DNA of 64,000 nt, taken from positions 359,901 to 423,900 of the forward strand of contig NZ_JANCLX010000001.1 of NCBI RefSeq assembly GCF_024295805.1, written 5' to 3'. Under the pieces are notes generated by a model that saw nothing but the letters and a program-made list of their open reading frames with translations, was not told where the DNA came from and searched no databases. The DNA comes from Streptomyces cucumeris (GTDB lineage: Bacteria > Actinomycetota > Actinomycetes > Streptomycetales > Streptomycetaceae). This document shows, one piece after another, positions 15,001-30,000 of the stretch; the stretch's first letter is position 1, and each line of letters begins with the position of its first letter. Made by a program: the position numbers and the translations under genes.

Positions 15001-18000
15001 GTGCCGGTCGATGTCCCAGGCGTCCCACTGGTTGGGGTGGTCGGGGTGGAGCTGGAGGAGGTTGCCACGGGCGCCAGGTGCCAGCACCTCACGGCCCGCG
15101 TCCAGGTCCAGTACGGACGTCAGCAGCCCGTCGGCGTCGATGGTCACCCGCAGCCGGTCGTTGTCGAGCACGATGCTGTGGCCGTCGCTCAGCGCGGTCA
15201 CCCCGGGCTCGCCCGGGGTGGCGGCGGCCGGGAGCGCCGCGACGCCCAGCCCGGCCACCCGCACCGGCACCGCCGTCCGCCCCCCGCCCAGCTCCTGGGA
15301 GGGGGTTTCCGGCGGGAGCGCCGAAGCGGTCTCGGCGTCCACCACGGCCACCTCCTCGCGTTCGTACGGCGAGGCGTTGAGCACCGCGGGACCGCCGCCG
15401 CCCAGTGCCGCCACCGCCGTGGCCACGATCCCCTCCAGCTCGGCGAAGACCCGCTCATAGGTCTCCCGGGCCTCGCGGTGCACCCAGGCGATCGACGAGC
15501 CCGGCAGGATGTCGTGGAACTGGTGCAGCAGCACCGTCTTCCAGATCCGGTCCAGATCGTCGTACGGATAGTGGTAGCCGGGGGCGTGCAGCGCGGCCGT
15601 GGTGGCCCACAACTCCGCCTCCCGCAGCAGGTGTTCACCGCGCCGGTTGCCCTGCTTGGTCTTGGCCTGTGTGGTGTACGTGGCCCGGTGCAGTTCCAGG
15701 TACAGCTCCCCGGACCACACCGGGGCCTTGGCGCCGTACTCCCGCTCGGCCTCGGTGAAGAACACCGACGGCTTGTGGATCTCCACCCGGGGCGAACCCT
15801 CCAGCGAGCCCAGCCGCCGCGCCTTCTCCAGCATCTCGCGGGTGGGTCCGCCACCGCCGTCGCCCCAGCCGAACGGGACCAGGGAGCGGGTGGCGAGACC
15901 CTTGTCGGCGAAGTTGCGCTCGGCGTGCGCCAGTTCGCCCGCGTGGAACTGGGCGTTGTAGGTGTCCACCGGCGGGAAGTGGGTGAAGACCCGGGTGCCG
16001 TCGATGCCCTCCCACCAGAAGGTGTGGTGCGGCATCTTGTTGGTCTGGTTCCACGACAGCTTCTGGGTGAGGAACCACTTCACCCCCGCCAGCTTCGCGA
16101 GCTGCGGGAAGGCGGCCGTGTAGCCGAAGGAGTCCGGCAGCCAGATCTCCTCGGTCTCCACCCCCAGCTCCTCCAGGAAGAACCGCTTGCCGTGCACGAT
16201 CTGCCGGGCCAGCGCCTCCCCGCCGGGCATGTTGGCGTCCGACTCCACCCACATCGAGCCGACCGGCGCCCAGTTACCGTCCGCCACCGCCTTCTTGATG
16301 CGCTCCCAGATATGCGGCTGGTGCTCCTTGACCCATGCGTACTGCTGCGCCTGGGAACAGGCGAAGACCAGCTCGGGGTAGTCGCCCGCGAGCGCGGTGA
16401 CATTGGCGAAGGTGCGGGACGCCTTGCGTACGGTCTCGCGCAGCGGCCACAGCCACGCCGAGTCGATATGGGCGTGTCCGGTGGCCGAGACCCGGTGGGC
16501 GCTGGCGTGCGCGGGACGGCTGAGCGCGTCGGCCAGTTCGGCGCGGGCGGCGGCCGCGGTGCCCGGTACGTCGTGCAGATCGAGCGCGTCCAGCGCGTTC
16601 TCCAGGGCGCGCAGGATCTCATGGCGGCGCGGCCGGTCCGCGGGGAGTTCGCGCATCAGCTCCGAGAGCACCTCGATGTCCAGCACCAGGTGCCAGACGT
16701 TCTCGTCCAGCACGGCGAGGTCGGCCGAGGCGAAGCGGTACAGCGGACGGTCCCCGGCGGTCAGTACGTCGCCCAGCGCCGTGGGCACGAAACCGTCGCG
16801 CAGTACGGCCGGGTTGGCGGCCGCCTCCAGCAGCAGCCGCACCGGTTCACCGCCCTCGGCCGGGGCCGCGACCGGGATATGGCGGTTGCGCGGGTGGATG
16901 CCCTTCAGCGGCACCCCGTGGGCGTCGTACACCAGCCCCTCGGCCTGGAACCCGGGGCCGTCACCGGAGAACCCGGGGTCGATCACGGCCTCGACGCGGC
17001 GGCCGGCCCATTCGGCCGGGACCGCCCCCTCCAGCCGGAACCACCAGGTCGACCAGGGGCTGCCCCAGTCGGTGCCGGTCTCGAACCGTTCGTACGCGGC
17101 CTCCAGCGCCTCGCCGACCGGCACCGGTTCCCCCGGTGCCCGCCAGGCGAACAGGGCCAGCGGTACCCGCTCCGGATACCGGGCGGGCCGGATGAACTGG
17201 TTCAGCGCCCGGTCCAGGCGTCCTTCCACCAACAGTCGGTCGTCGTGCATCTCGGCTCCTCGGGCTCTGCGCGGGGCGGATCACTCCCAACAGTTCCCTC
17301 GGTGTGTGGGCGCCAACACGCGGGCATGCATTCCCGTGAGCGTGTTCGACGGCATGCGACGCGGCCGCCCGCCCGGGGCGGGCGGCCGGGGCGGGGGAGG
17401 ATGAAGCGTCAGTGTGTACGGCCGGGCCGGGTGCCGGTCGGCCGTCCGGATCCGGATCCGAGGACGAAGGCTGCGGAGGCTGTCCAGGTGGAGCGGGGCC
17501 CGGTCCTCAGCAAACGGTTGGCGCGGGACGAACTGGCCGCGGTGGCTCAGGTGCGGGCGGAGCTGCGGCTGATGCTGCGGCACTGGGGCGGACCGGGCCG
17601 GGCCGATCTCGCCGAGCTGCTCATCAGCGAGCTGGTGACCAACGCGCTGGTGCACACCGGCCGCGGCGCCCAGGTCTCGGCCACCTTGGGGGAGGGGCCC
17701 GGTGCGCGGCTGGCGGGCCGATTACGGGTGGAGGTGCGGGATTTCGACGCGCGCCATCCGGTGCTGCGGGCCCGGCCCCCCGAGGACGCCACCTCCGGGC
17801 GCGGGCTGCTGCTGGTCCACTCGCTGGCGGACGCATGGGGCGTACGCACCCATGGGGTGGGCAAGGCGCTGTGGTTCGAGCTGGAGGCCGACGGCCTCGT
17901 GGAGTGACCCCCGCGGACCCGGCGACGGGGCGGACGGCCGCGGAACGCGGCGGAATGGCGGGGGACGCCGGGGAAAACGACGACGGGCGGGCGACGGCGG

Positions 18001-21000
18001 AGGAGTGCCCCGCCGACGCGACCGCCCGTCGGTGTCGGTGTTCAGCCGAAGGCGCGCTCGATCTGCGCCAGCTTCTCCTCCAGCGAGTCCAGCCGGGGGA
18101 GGGTCAGGGTGTCGTCCTCGGCGGTGAGGTCGACGGTGCGGGAACGGTCGGCTTCGGCGTCCTTGTCCTTGTCCAAGTCCGCGTCAGGGTCACCGAAGCC
18201 GAAGCTGAAATCCCGGTCACGGTTCCAGTCCCCGCTGTCGCTGTCAGCGGCGGTCGCGGACCGCAGGGCGGGACGGGTGGAGGACCCGGACAGCCGGGAG
18301 GGCTCGGCGCCGCCGGCCGGTTCCAGCACCTTCTCCCCTATGGCAGGCTCCGAACTCAAGGCCGCGGGACGGTCGGTGGTGACGGCGACATCCACCTGAC
18401 GGCCACCGCGGCGGCCCCACGCCCGATGCTGCCGGTTGAGTGCGCGGATCCGCGCCCGGTCCAGCCGCTCCTGCTCCCGCTCGCGCTTGCGGTTGCTCTC
18501 CTTCTCGCGGCGGTCCTCACGGACCTCCTCGACCGCCTCGTCCAGCGTCCGCACACCCTCCAGCAGCATCAGCGACCAGGCGGCGAAGGTCTCCCGGGGA
18601 GCGCGCAGCCAGCGGACGATGCGGATCTGCGGCAGCGGCCGGGGCACCAGGCCCTGTTCGCGCAGTGCCGAGCGGCGGGTCTGCTTGAGCGCGCGGTCGA
18701 ACAGGACCGCGGCCGACAGCGACATGCCCGCGAAGAACTGCGGGGCACCCGCGTGGCCCATACCGCGCGGCGCGTGCACCCAGTTGAACCAGGCGGCGGC
18801 ACCCGCGAACATCCACACCAGCAGCCGGGAGCCGAGCGCCGCGTCACCGTGGCTGGCCTCGCGCACCGCGAGCACCGAGCAGAACATGGCGGCGCCGTCC
18901 AGGCCGAACGGGACCAGGTACTCCCAGCCGCCGGTGAGCGCCAGGTTCTCCCGGCCGAAGCCGACCAGACCCTGGAAGGAGAGCGCGGCGGCCACTCCGG
19001 CGCAGCAGAACAGCAGTACGTACGAGGCCATCCCGTAGATGGCCTCCTTCCGCCGGCGCCGCTCCTCGCTGCGCTCCCAGGAGTCCGCGGGACCGCTGTC
19101 GGACTTCTTCTCGCTGCGGCCGCGGGCGAGGATCACCACCGCCCCGACGACACCGAGGAGTGCCACGAGAACCGGCAGGGCCCAGCCCAGCGATATGTCG
19201 GTCAGTCTCATCCGGTGCCCCTTGCCTCGCTTCCGTGAAGTCCTGGCCGCAGTGCGGCCCACACGCGCGACATACTGACGGAATCAGGACCGGCTTCGAG
19301 CGGTTTCCGGACAAGAGTCCGCCAAGTGGGCGGGAAGGCACGCGGATAGGTGCGTTACGGTTCGAACGCTCGCTCTGTGCAAGCCGCTTGATTCTATTCA
19401 CGGAACCCGATCACGCGTAATCCGTACCTCAGTTCGCCACCCGTCGGGCGATCCGGTCCGCGTCGGCGGTGCGCGGACAGGTCAGACACGGCTCGTCGGG
19501 CCGCAGGGTGTAGAAGAGGCAGCAACTGGCCCGGTTCCGGGTGACGGCAGGACCGCCCTCGGCCCCGGCCAGCTCGCGGAACGCGGCCCCGGCCGGATAG
19601 AGGTCACCGGGGCCCGGCAGCAGCGCCGTCAACTCCGCCACCGCGCGCTGCTCTTCCCCCAGCAGCCCGCCGACGTGCCACAGTCCCTCGGTGATCTCGT
19701 CGGCCGCCATCCGCCACAGCGCGCGGGAACCACGGCGCATCCGTGGCCGGAATCCGTCCAGTACCGGGCCGAGGTGCTCGGCCACCGCCGCGCGGAGCTC
19801 GGTGCGCAGCGCCTCCTCGTCCGCGACCGGCCGGGCGCCGGGCAGCGCCGCCGCCGGATCGTCCGTCAGACATGCGAACTCGCCCGCGCGCACCGCGATC
19901 CGGCCCCGCGTCCGGTGGTACGAGACCCGGTCGACCGGCAGCCGGGGCACCCGGCGCCGCAGGAACCACGGGACGGTGAACAGCAGACAGATGTGCCAGG
20001 CGTAGCGGTGCAGTCCGAACCCGGCGATGACGTCCGGCCGGGCCCCCGGTCCGTAGTCCCGCTCCACCTGCGCCTCGTCCCAGGCGAGGAAGGAGTCCAG
20101 CGCGGGTCCGCCCGTGGCGAGGTCGGCCGCGTGCGTCCAGCCGCGGCCGGTGGGCGGCACCGGGCCGGTGCGCACCGTGACCGTGCAGGAGGGGAGGACC
20201 TCCGCCAGCCGCTCGTACGCGGTGAGCACCGCCCGGACACCGGCGGGACCGGTGTCCGCGGATGCGGTATGGACCGGGTGGAGCGCGGGCACGGACATGC
20301 GGGACCACCGATTCGCGGAAGTCGGGCGAGGTTAGCCTAACCTTACTTGATGTTACCCGGGGTTTGACCTCACGCGGCGGCCGCATATCGTTTCGATGGC
20401 ATGTCAGGAGGAGCCGAGTGGAGCAGGCCAAAGCGGAGGCGGCAACGGAGCCGCAGCCCCCGTCCGGTGTGCCCGCGGCGCGCCGGTCCCCCCGGCGTCA
20501 CTCCGTCCGCGGGCAGATCCTCGACGCCCTGCGGGACGCGCTGGTCGGCGGTGAGCTGACCCCGGGCGAGGTCTACTCCGCCCCCGCCCTCGCCGAGCGC
20601 TTCGGCGTCTCTCCCACCCCGGTGCGCGAGGCCATGCAGCAGCTCGCGGGCGAGGGTGCCGTCGAGGTCGTCCCCAACCGCGGTTTCCGGATCGCCCGGC
20701 GCAGTGCGCGGGAGCTGGCGGAGCTGGCCGAGGTCCGCGCCCTGCTGGAGGTCCCCGTGATGCTGGGGTTGGCCCAGGCCATCGCGCCCGAGCGCTGGGC
20801 GCTGCTGCGGCCCTTCGCCGAGGCCACGGCGGCGGCCGCGGCCAAGGGGGACCGGGCCGCGTATCTGGAGGCGGACCGCACCTTCCACCAGAGCGTGCTG
20901 AGCCTGTCCGGGAACCAGCAATTGGTGATCGTCGCCGATGAGCTCCACCGCCGCGCCCAGTGGCCCCGGGCCGGTGGCCGCCCGGTCCGCACGGCCGATC

Positions 21001-24000
21001 TGCTGGCGGACGCCGCCGAGCACACCGCCCTGCTCGACGCCCTGGCCGCCCGCGATCTGGGCACCGTGGAGTCCCTGGTGCGCGCGCACTTCGGCGGGGC
21101 CTGACCGGCCCGGACACGAGCGGGCGGCCGCGCCCGGTGGATGTGGGGGTGCCGGGCGGCCCCCCACGGATCGCCCGGCACCCGGGCCGCCGACCCCGTG
21201 GTGTGTTAGGAGCCGCGGCCGTCCAGAGGTGGTTCGGTGTGTCCTAACTGGTCGGCCAGCCACACCGGGACGCCACCGAGCAGCCGCACCAGACGGCCCG
21301 CCTCGGTGCGCATCCGTTCGGCCTCCTCGGGGTCCGGCTCCACATCGGCCAGGGCGGCCAGGGCCGGGGCGATGCCCACCAGGTAGCCCAGCTCCTCCCG
21401 GATGCGCAGTGATTCGGCGAAGCCGTGCCGGGCCTCGGGGAGATTGCCCTCCTCCTCGGCCATGGCGGCCAGATGCCGCCAGGTGAACGAGGTGAGCAGG
21501 ACGTCGCCGTGGGCCGTCGCGCCCGCGTGGGCGCGCTGGAAGGCGGTCTGGGCGCCGGTCGGGTTGTGGGCGAGGTGCTGGGAGATCAGCCCGCGGCGGA
21601 AGTCCAGCAGCGCGCGGGTCGGGGAGCCGGGCGCCAGCAGCGCGGCGGCGCGGCCGAGCGCGGTACGCGCCTCGTCGGCCCGGTCGCGGACGCTCAGCAG
21701 AGTGGAGGCGTAGGCGAGGTAGCCGCGCTCGCAGGCGGTCGCGCCCCGCTCGGCGTCGGTGAGCGCCAGGGCCTCCGCGGCCCGCAGCGCGTCCTCGGCC
21801 GCGTCCCATCCGGCGGAGGTGTACATACACCGTTCGATCATGATGACACTGCGCTTGAGCGCGGCCGAGGCGTCCGCCTCGGCGTAGGGCGTGAGCAGTT
21901 CGGCGGCGTCCTTCCACAGACCGCGCGAGCGCAGCCGCCAGACCGCCGTGTCGAGTGGGGCGTCCCCGCGCCCCGCCGGAACGCCGGAACGTGTCTCGGA
22001 AGGTTCCGCGGAATCGGAATTCGACGATCCAGGTGGTGACATGGCGGTGTCCGCCACATTGCCCTCCCCAAGCGCGCCATCGAGCCGGAAGCCGTGAGGC
22101 GAATCTCAGCATGAATGCGAGGGCGCGGCCAAGGGGTTGGTGTGAACGAATTCACAAACCCCAGACGGGGGCGGTGGCTCCTAGGCGCACCGGTGGGGCG
22201 TGGGGGTGCGCACGGGGCTCGTGGGAGCGAGGCCGCTCGCCTCCGGCGGTCGGCCCGTGAGCCCGGGCGCGCGGTCCGTCCGTCAGCTCATGCGCAGCGC
22301 GAGGAAGAAGTCCAGCTTGTCCTCGAGCCGGGACAGTTCGCGCCCGGTGAGCTGCTCTATCCGGCCGACCCGGTAGCGCAGGGTGTTGACGTGCAGATGC
22401 AGCCGCGCCGCGCACCGCGTCCAGGACCCGTCGCAGGCGAGGAAGGCCTCGAGGGTCGGGATCAGTTCGGCGCGATGACGCCGGTCGTAGTCGCGCAGCG
22501 GATCGAGCAGCCGGGCGGTGAAGGCACGGCGGACGTCGTCCGGGACGAAGGGGAGCAGCAGGACGTGCGAGGCCAGCTCCTGGTGACCGGCGGCGCAGAC
22601 CCGGCCGGGGCGGGCGGCCGCGACCCGGCGGGCGTGCCGGGCCTCCTCCAGCGCGCCGCGCAGCCCGTCCGCGGAAGGGACGGCGGCGCTCACCCCGAGG
22701 GTGATCCGGCCGTCACCGTCCAGACCGCGGGTGAGCGGCTCGCGTACGGCGGCCAGCAGCGTGTCCGCGTGCAGCCCGGCGTCCAGCGAGAGTCCGTTCG
22801 CGGAGGCGTCGTCACCCTCCGCGGCGTCCGGGCCCGCCGGGAGCGGTACGAGCGCCACCGCCTCCTCGCCGGTGTACGCCACGGCGATCCGGTCCGACAG
22901 CTCCGGCCCGGTCGCGTCCGGGTCGACCAGGATCTCCTCCAGCAGCGCCTGGGCGACCGGCCCGCCGGGGATCCCGCCGTCCGTGGCACCGGCCGGGGCC
23001 GTCTCCCCGTTGTGCCCGTTCTCGCCGTTCCCGGTGAACCCCCACTCCACCCGGGCCACCACCACCTGCCAGTGCGGCGCCGAGCCGAGGCCGGGGAGCA
23101 GGACGGGGGCCGCCACCCGCAGCCGGGCCGCGGTCTCGGCGGGCGGGGCGCCCGTCTGGACCAGCTCCAGCACCTCCTGGGCCAGCCGCCGCCGCACGGT
23201 GCGGGCCGCGTCCCTGCGGTCGCGCTCGACCGCGATGAGCTGGGTGACCCCGCGCAGCAGATCGAGCCGCTCCTCCGGCCAGTCGCCCGCGTCCGCGGCG
23301 ACCGCCAGCAGCCAGTCGGACAGGACGGTGTCGCGCACGTCCCCGGAGTCACCGCCGCGGATGGGGAAGAGGGAGTAGACGGCGCCGTTCGCGGCGGTGA
23401 CCCGCTGCGGGCCGCGCCGCCCGGTGCGCAGCGCCCCCAGCAGCTCGCCCGCCAGCTCGGCCCGGATCGCCGACGGCGGCTCGGGGGAGGGGCCGGGGGC
23501 GCTCGGGCCCGCGATCCGGCGTCCGGTGGAGGACAGCACCCAGGCGGGCAGATCGAGGTCGGAGCCCAGCAGATCCAGGACGACCTCGGGGCCGCCGCCC
23601 GCGGGGCCCGCGGTCATCAGCCGCCGGTGCCGCTCCACCACCGCCGCGAGGTCCCCGGCCCGCTCACCGGAGACCTGGCGCACCACATGCTCGGTGATCG
23701 ACGCGAACGACACGTCCTCGACCACCGAGAACAGCGGCAGCCGGTGCTGTGCGCAGGCCACCACCAGGTCCTCGGGCACCGAGCCGAGCTCCGCCTCACC
23801 CGCCGCGAGCCCGGCCACCCCGGCGGCGGTCAGGATCCGTACGAACCGCTCGGAGTCGCCCGGCTCACGCCGCCAGGCCAGCCCGGTGAGCACCAGCTCC
23901 CCGCCGGACAGATAGCGGCTGGGGTCCCTGAGGTCGGTGGTCATGACGCCGCGGACGGTGCGGTCCAGCTCGTCCTCGCCGCCGAGCAGGCGAAGGCCCA

Positions 24001-27000
24001 GGAGGTCGGTCTCCAGCAGTGCGCGCAGCCGCATGGTGATGCCAGCCGATCTTGTTCTTGTCACCGGTCGAATACCGCGAGGTTTCCACTCCCCGCTCTT
24101 CGTTCGAATCTACAAGACCAGCCCGCTGGCCAGCCAACTGCTTCATGCCTTCGGTGACTGCACCAGGTGGCCCACACCTCGGTCTACTGGCGGTAAGCCG
24201 CGTGCAGAGTTCTTGGGGGAAGCCGGGTCGCCGTCCTCCCGCCCCCGCCCCGCCGAACCGAGAAGAGTGACCGATGGACTTTCTGCGTCCCGCCGGCTGG
24301 CGGGAGGCGCTCGCCGCGAAGGCGGAGCACCCCACCGCCGTGCCCATCGCGGGCGGTACCGATGTCATGGTCGAGATCAACTTCGACCATCGCAGGCCCG
24401 ACGTCCTGCTCGATCTGAACCGTGTCGCCGAGCTGACCGAATGGGAGGTCGGCGAGCGCACGGTCCGGCTGGGCGCCGGTGTCCCCTACACCCGGATCAT
24501 CGAGGAGCTGCGGACCGAGCTGCCGGGTCTGGCGCTCGCCTCGCACACCGTCGGTTCCCCGCAGATCCGCAACCGCGGCACGGTCGGCGGCAACCTCGGG
24601 GCCGCCTCGCCCGCGGGGGACTCCCACCCGGCGCTGCTGGCCGCCGGGGCCGAGGTCGAGGTGGAGTCGGTGCGCGGCACCCGGATGATCCCGGTCGAGG
24701 AGTTCTACACCGGGGTCAAGCGCAATGCCCTGGAGCCCGATGAGCTGATCCGGGCGGTGCACATCCAGAAGGCGGAAGGACCGCAGCAGTTCTCCAAGGT
24801 CGGCACCCGTAACGCCATGGTCATCGCGGTGTGCGCGTTCGCCGTGGCGCTGCACCCGCGCACCCGGACCGTCCGTACCGGTATCGGCTCCGCCGCGCCC
24901 ACCCCGATCAGGGCGCGGGCGGCGGAGGATTTCCTGAACGCCGCACTGGCCGACGGCGGGTTCTGGGACAGCGGCGCCATCATCACCCCGTCGGTCGCCC
25001 GGCAGTTCGCCGAGCTGTGCGCCGGCGCCTGCAATCCGATCGACGATGTCCGCGGCAGCGCGGCCTACCGGCGCCACGCGGTGTCGGTGATGGCCCGCCG
25101 CACGCTGGGCTGGACCTGGCAGGCGTACCGCGAGGGGAACGGGAGGACCGTACAGTGCGCGTGAATTTCACGGTCAACGGGCGGCCGCAGCAGGCCGACG
25201 ACGTCTGGGAGGGCGAGTCGCTGCTGTACGTGCTGCGGGAGCGGATGGGGCTTCCGGGCTCCAAGAACGCCTGTGAGCAGGGCGAATGCGGGTCCTGTAC
25301 GGTCCGCCTCGACAATGTCCCGGTCTGTGCCTGTCTGGTCGCCGCCGGTCAGGCCGAGGGGCGCGACGTGGTCACCGTCGAGGGTCTGGCGGAGTTCGCC
25401 GAGCGGCGCGATGCCACCGCCCCCGGCGGCCCGGAGCAGGGCTCCGGCACCGGGCTGGACGAGGCCCGCCGCTGGCAGCCCGGCCCCGGTGGCAGTACCC
25501 CGCTGGCCCCGGTCCAGCAGGCGTTCATCGACGCCGGTGCCGTCCAGTGCGGCTTCTGCACCCCCGGACTCCTGGTCGCCGCGGACGAGTTGCTGGAGCG
25601 CAACCCCGAGCCGTCCGACGCCGACATCCGCGAGGCCCTGTCCGGCAATCTGTGCCGCTGCACCGGCTACGAGAAGATCCTCGACGCGGTCCGCCTGGCG
25701 GCCGCCCGCACCGGGGAGGAGGGCTGACCATGGGAGCCGGACCCACCCCCGGGAAGATCACCCAGACCAGCACGGCCACCAGGGGCGCCATCGGCGAGTC
25801 CACGCTGCGCCCCGACGGCACCCTGAAGGTGACCGGCGAGTTCGCGTACTCCTCGGACCTGTGGCACGAGGACATGCTGTGGGGCTTCACTCTCCGCAGC
25901 CCCCACGCCCACGCCGAGATCCGGTCCGTCGACACCGCCGAGGCGCTGGCCGTGCCCGGGGTCCACGCCGTGATGACACATGACGACCTCCCGGCCGCCA
26001 CCCACTACGGGCTGGAGATCAAGGACCAGCCCGTACTCGCCAAGGACCGGGTCCGCTACCACGGGGAGGCGGTGGCCATCGTGGCCGCCGACCACCCCGA
26101 GACCGCCCGGCGCGCCGCAGCCAAGATCAAGGTGGAGTACGCGGAGCTGCCGCCGGTCGTGGACGAGGCCACCGCCACCGCGGCGGACGCCCCCGTGCTC
26201 CATCCGGGCCGCGCCGACCACCATGCGGGCCACGTCCCGCACCCCAACATCGTGCACCGGCAGCCGGTCCGGCGCGGCGATGTCATCGCCGCCCGCACCC
26301 GCGCCGATGTGGTGGTGCGCCGCGACTACGAGGTCGGCATGCAGGACCAGGCGTTCCTGGGGCCGGAGTCGGGGCTCGCGGTACCCGCCGAGGACGGCGG
26401 CGTCGACCTGTACATCGCCACCCAGTGGCTGCACGTGGACCGCGACCAGCTCGCACCGGTCCTCGGGCTGCCCGCCGACAAGGTGCGGCTGACGCTGTCG
26501 GGCGTGGGCGGGGCCTTCGGTGCCCGTGAGGACCTGTCCATGCAGGCGCACGCGTGTCTGCTGGCACTGCGCACCGGCCGCCCCGTGAAGATCGTCTACA
26601 ACCGCTACGAGTCGTTCTTCGGCCATGTGCACCGGCATCCCGCCAAGCTCACCTATGAGCACGGCGCCACCCGCGACGGTCAACTGCTCTACGTACAGTG
26701 CCGCATCGTCCTGGACGGTGGGGCGTACGCCTCCTCCTCCCCGGCGGTGGTCGGCAATGCCGCCTCCCTGGCGATCGGCCCCTATGTCGTCGACCATGTG
26801 GACGTCGAGGCCATCGCCCTCTACAGCAACAATCCGCCGTGCGGCGCGATGCGCGGCTTCGGCGCCGTCCAGGCGTGCTTCGCCTACGAGGCGCAGATGG
26901 ACGCCGTGGCCGCGGAACTGGGTATGGACCCGGTGGAGTTCCGGCAGCGCAACGCCATGTCCCAGGGCGCGGTGATGCCCACCGGACAGCTCGTGGACTC

Positions 27001-30000
27001 ACCCGCGCCGGTCGCCGAACTGCTGCGCCGGGTCAAGGCGCTGCCGATGCCCCCCGAGCGCCAGTGGCTGACCGCCGACGACTCCACCGACGTCCGCGCA
27101 CTGCCCGGCGGACTGTCCAACACCACCCATGGCGAAGGGGTGGTGCGTGGGGTCGGCTACGCGGTCGGCATCAAGAACGTCGGCTTCTCCGAGGGGTTCG
27201 ACGACTACTCCACCGCCCGGATCCGGCTTGAGGTGATCAACGGCGAACCGGTGGCCCTGGTGCACACCGCGATGGCCGAGGTCGGCCAGGGCGGGGTCAC
27301 GGTGCACGCCCAGATCGCCCGTACCGAACTGGGCGTCAGCCAGGTGACCATCCTCCCCGCCGACACCCAGGTGGGCTCGGCCGGTTCCACCTCCGCCTCC
27401 CGGCAGACCTATATGACCGGCGGCGCCGTCAGGCACACCTGCCAGGCGGTACGCGAGGAGGTGCTGCGGCGCGGCCGGGAGCGGTCCGGTTCCTACCACC
27501 CCGCCTGGGCCACCGCCGAACTGCTGCTGGAGGGCGGCAAGGTGGTGACCGACGGCGGTGAGGTGATTGGCGACCTCGCCGAGATCGTCGGCGAGGAACC
27601 CATCGAACTGGAGCTGGAGTTCCGGCACCGCCCCACCGAACCGTTCGACCTGGAGACCGGCCAGGGCTTCGGCCATGTCCAGTACTCCTTCTGCGCCCAT
27701 CGCGCGGTGGTCGAGGTCGACACCGAACTGGGCCTGGTCAAGGTGATCGAGCTGGCCGCCGCCCAGGACGTCGGCAAGGCGCTCAACCCGCTCTCCGTCG
27801 TGGGCCAGATCCAGGGCGGCTCCACCCAGGGGCTCGGTCTCGCCGTCATGGAGGAGATCGTGGTCTCCGACGGCGCCCGGGTCCGCAACCCCTCGTTCAC
27901 CGACTATCTGATCCCCACCATCCTCGACACCCCCACCATCCCCGTGGATGTCCTCGAACTGGCCGACGACCACGCCCCGTACGGGCTCCGCGGGGTCGGC
28001 GAGGCGCCCACCCTCTCCTCCACCCCGGCCGTCGTGGCCGCCGTCCGCGCGGCGACCGGCCTCCCCCTGAAACGGGTCCCGATCAGGCCGGAGCATCTGA
28101 CGGGCACCTGAGCACCACCTCCCCACCCCCCTCACCACCGACCGGGCCGTCCCCCGGGTCGTGGATGCCGACGCACCATCCCAACCCCCTATGACACTTG
28201 GGAGTGGCACCGCATGACCCAGCACGCCGTCAAACCACCGATCACCCCGGAGGGAACGGCCCGCCGGTCGCGTCTCGACCGGTACTTCCAGATATCCGAC
28301 CGCGGATCCACCTTCGCCCGGGAGATCCGCGGCGGCGTCACCACCTTCATGGCGATGGCGTACATCCTGCTGCTCAACCCGCTGCTGCTGTCCGGTGAGG
28401 ACGTCCAGCACCACCGGCTCGCCCAGAGCGCGCTGATCACCGCCACCGCGCTCGCCGCCGCCGTCTCCACCCTCCTCATGGGCTTCATCGGCAAGGTGCC
28501 GCTCGCGCTGGCGGCCGGGCTCAGTGTCTCCGCCGTGCTCACCGGCCAGGTCGTCCCGCATATGAGCTGGCCGCAGGCGATGGGCATGTGCGTGCTGTAC
28601 GGCACGGTGATCGTGCTGCTCGTGGTCACCGGTCTCCGTGAAGTGATCATGAATGCGATCCCGCTCGCCCTCAAACACGGCATCACCATCGGCATCGGCA
28701 TGTTCATCGCCCTGATCGGCCTGGTCAACGCCGGTTTCGTGGGCAAGGGCGCACCCGTGACACTCGGCACCGGGGGACAGCTCGCGGGCTGGCCGGTACT
28801 GATCTTCTGCGTCACGCTGCTGCTGATCTTCATGCTCCAGGCCCGTGAGGTGCCGGGCGCGATCCTCATCGGCATCGTGGCCGGGACCGTCCTCGCCGTC
28901 GTCATCAACGCGGTGGCCGGACTCGATCCGAAGACCTGGGGCGGGCGCGCCCCCGAACTGCCCGCCCACGCCGTCTCCACCCCCGACTTCAGCCTCTTCG
29001 GACAGGTCGAGTTCGGCGGCTGGGGCCAGATCGGCGGAATGACGGTCGGCATGATCGTCTTCACCCTGGTGCTGGCCGGGTTCTTCGACGCGATGGCGAC
29101 GATCATCGGGGTCGGCACCGAGGCGAAGCTGGCCGATGAACGCGGCCGGATGCCGGGGCTGAGCAGGGCGCTCTTCGTGGACGGCGCGGGCGGCGCCATC
29201 GGCGGGGTGGCCGGGGCCAGCGGCCAGACCGTCTTCATCGAATCCGCCACAGGTGTCGGCGAGGGCGCCAGGACCGGTCTGTCCAGCGTGATCACCGGAC
29301 TGCTCTTCGCCGCCGGGCTGTTCTTCACCCCGCTCGCCCAGATCGTGCCCGGCCAGGTCGCGGCCGCCGCCCTCGTGGTCATCGGCGCGATGATGATGCA
29401 GAACGCCCGCCATGTGGACTGGGCCGATCGCGCGGTGGCGATCCCGGTCTTCCTGACCGTCGCCCTGATGCCGTTCACCTACTCCATCACCGCCGGAGTC
29501 GGCGCGGGCGTGATCTCCTACACCGCCATCAAGGCCGCGCAGGGCAGATATCGCGAGCCCGGGGTGTTCATGTGGGTATTGACGGCGGTATTCGTCATCT
29601 ACTTCGCCCTGAACCCGATCGAGCACTGGCTCGGGGTCCGATAGCGGCGGCACGAGGAGCTGATCACCATGCTGGACATCGCTGCCGAACTGCACCGCTG
29701 GTGCCGGGAGGGCCGGGACTTCGCCGTCGCCACCGTGGTGGCCGTCCACGGCAGCGCGCCCCGGCAGCCGGGCGCGGCGCTCGCCGTCGACGCCGACGGC
29801 ACGGCCATCGGCAGCGTGTCCGGCGGCTGTGTGGAAGGCGCGGTCTACGAGCTGTGCCAGGAGGCCCTGACCACCGGGGAGACGGTCCGCACCCGCTTCG
29901 GCTACTCCGACGAGGACGCCTTCGCGGTCGGCCTGACCTGCGGCGGGGTCATCGAGGTGCTGGTCACCCCGGTCCCGGCGGCGGACACCGTGCTGCGCCC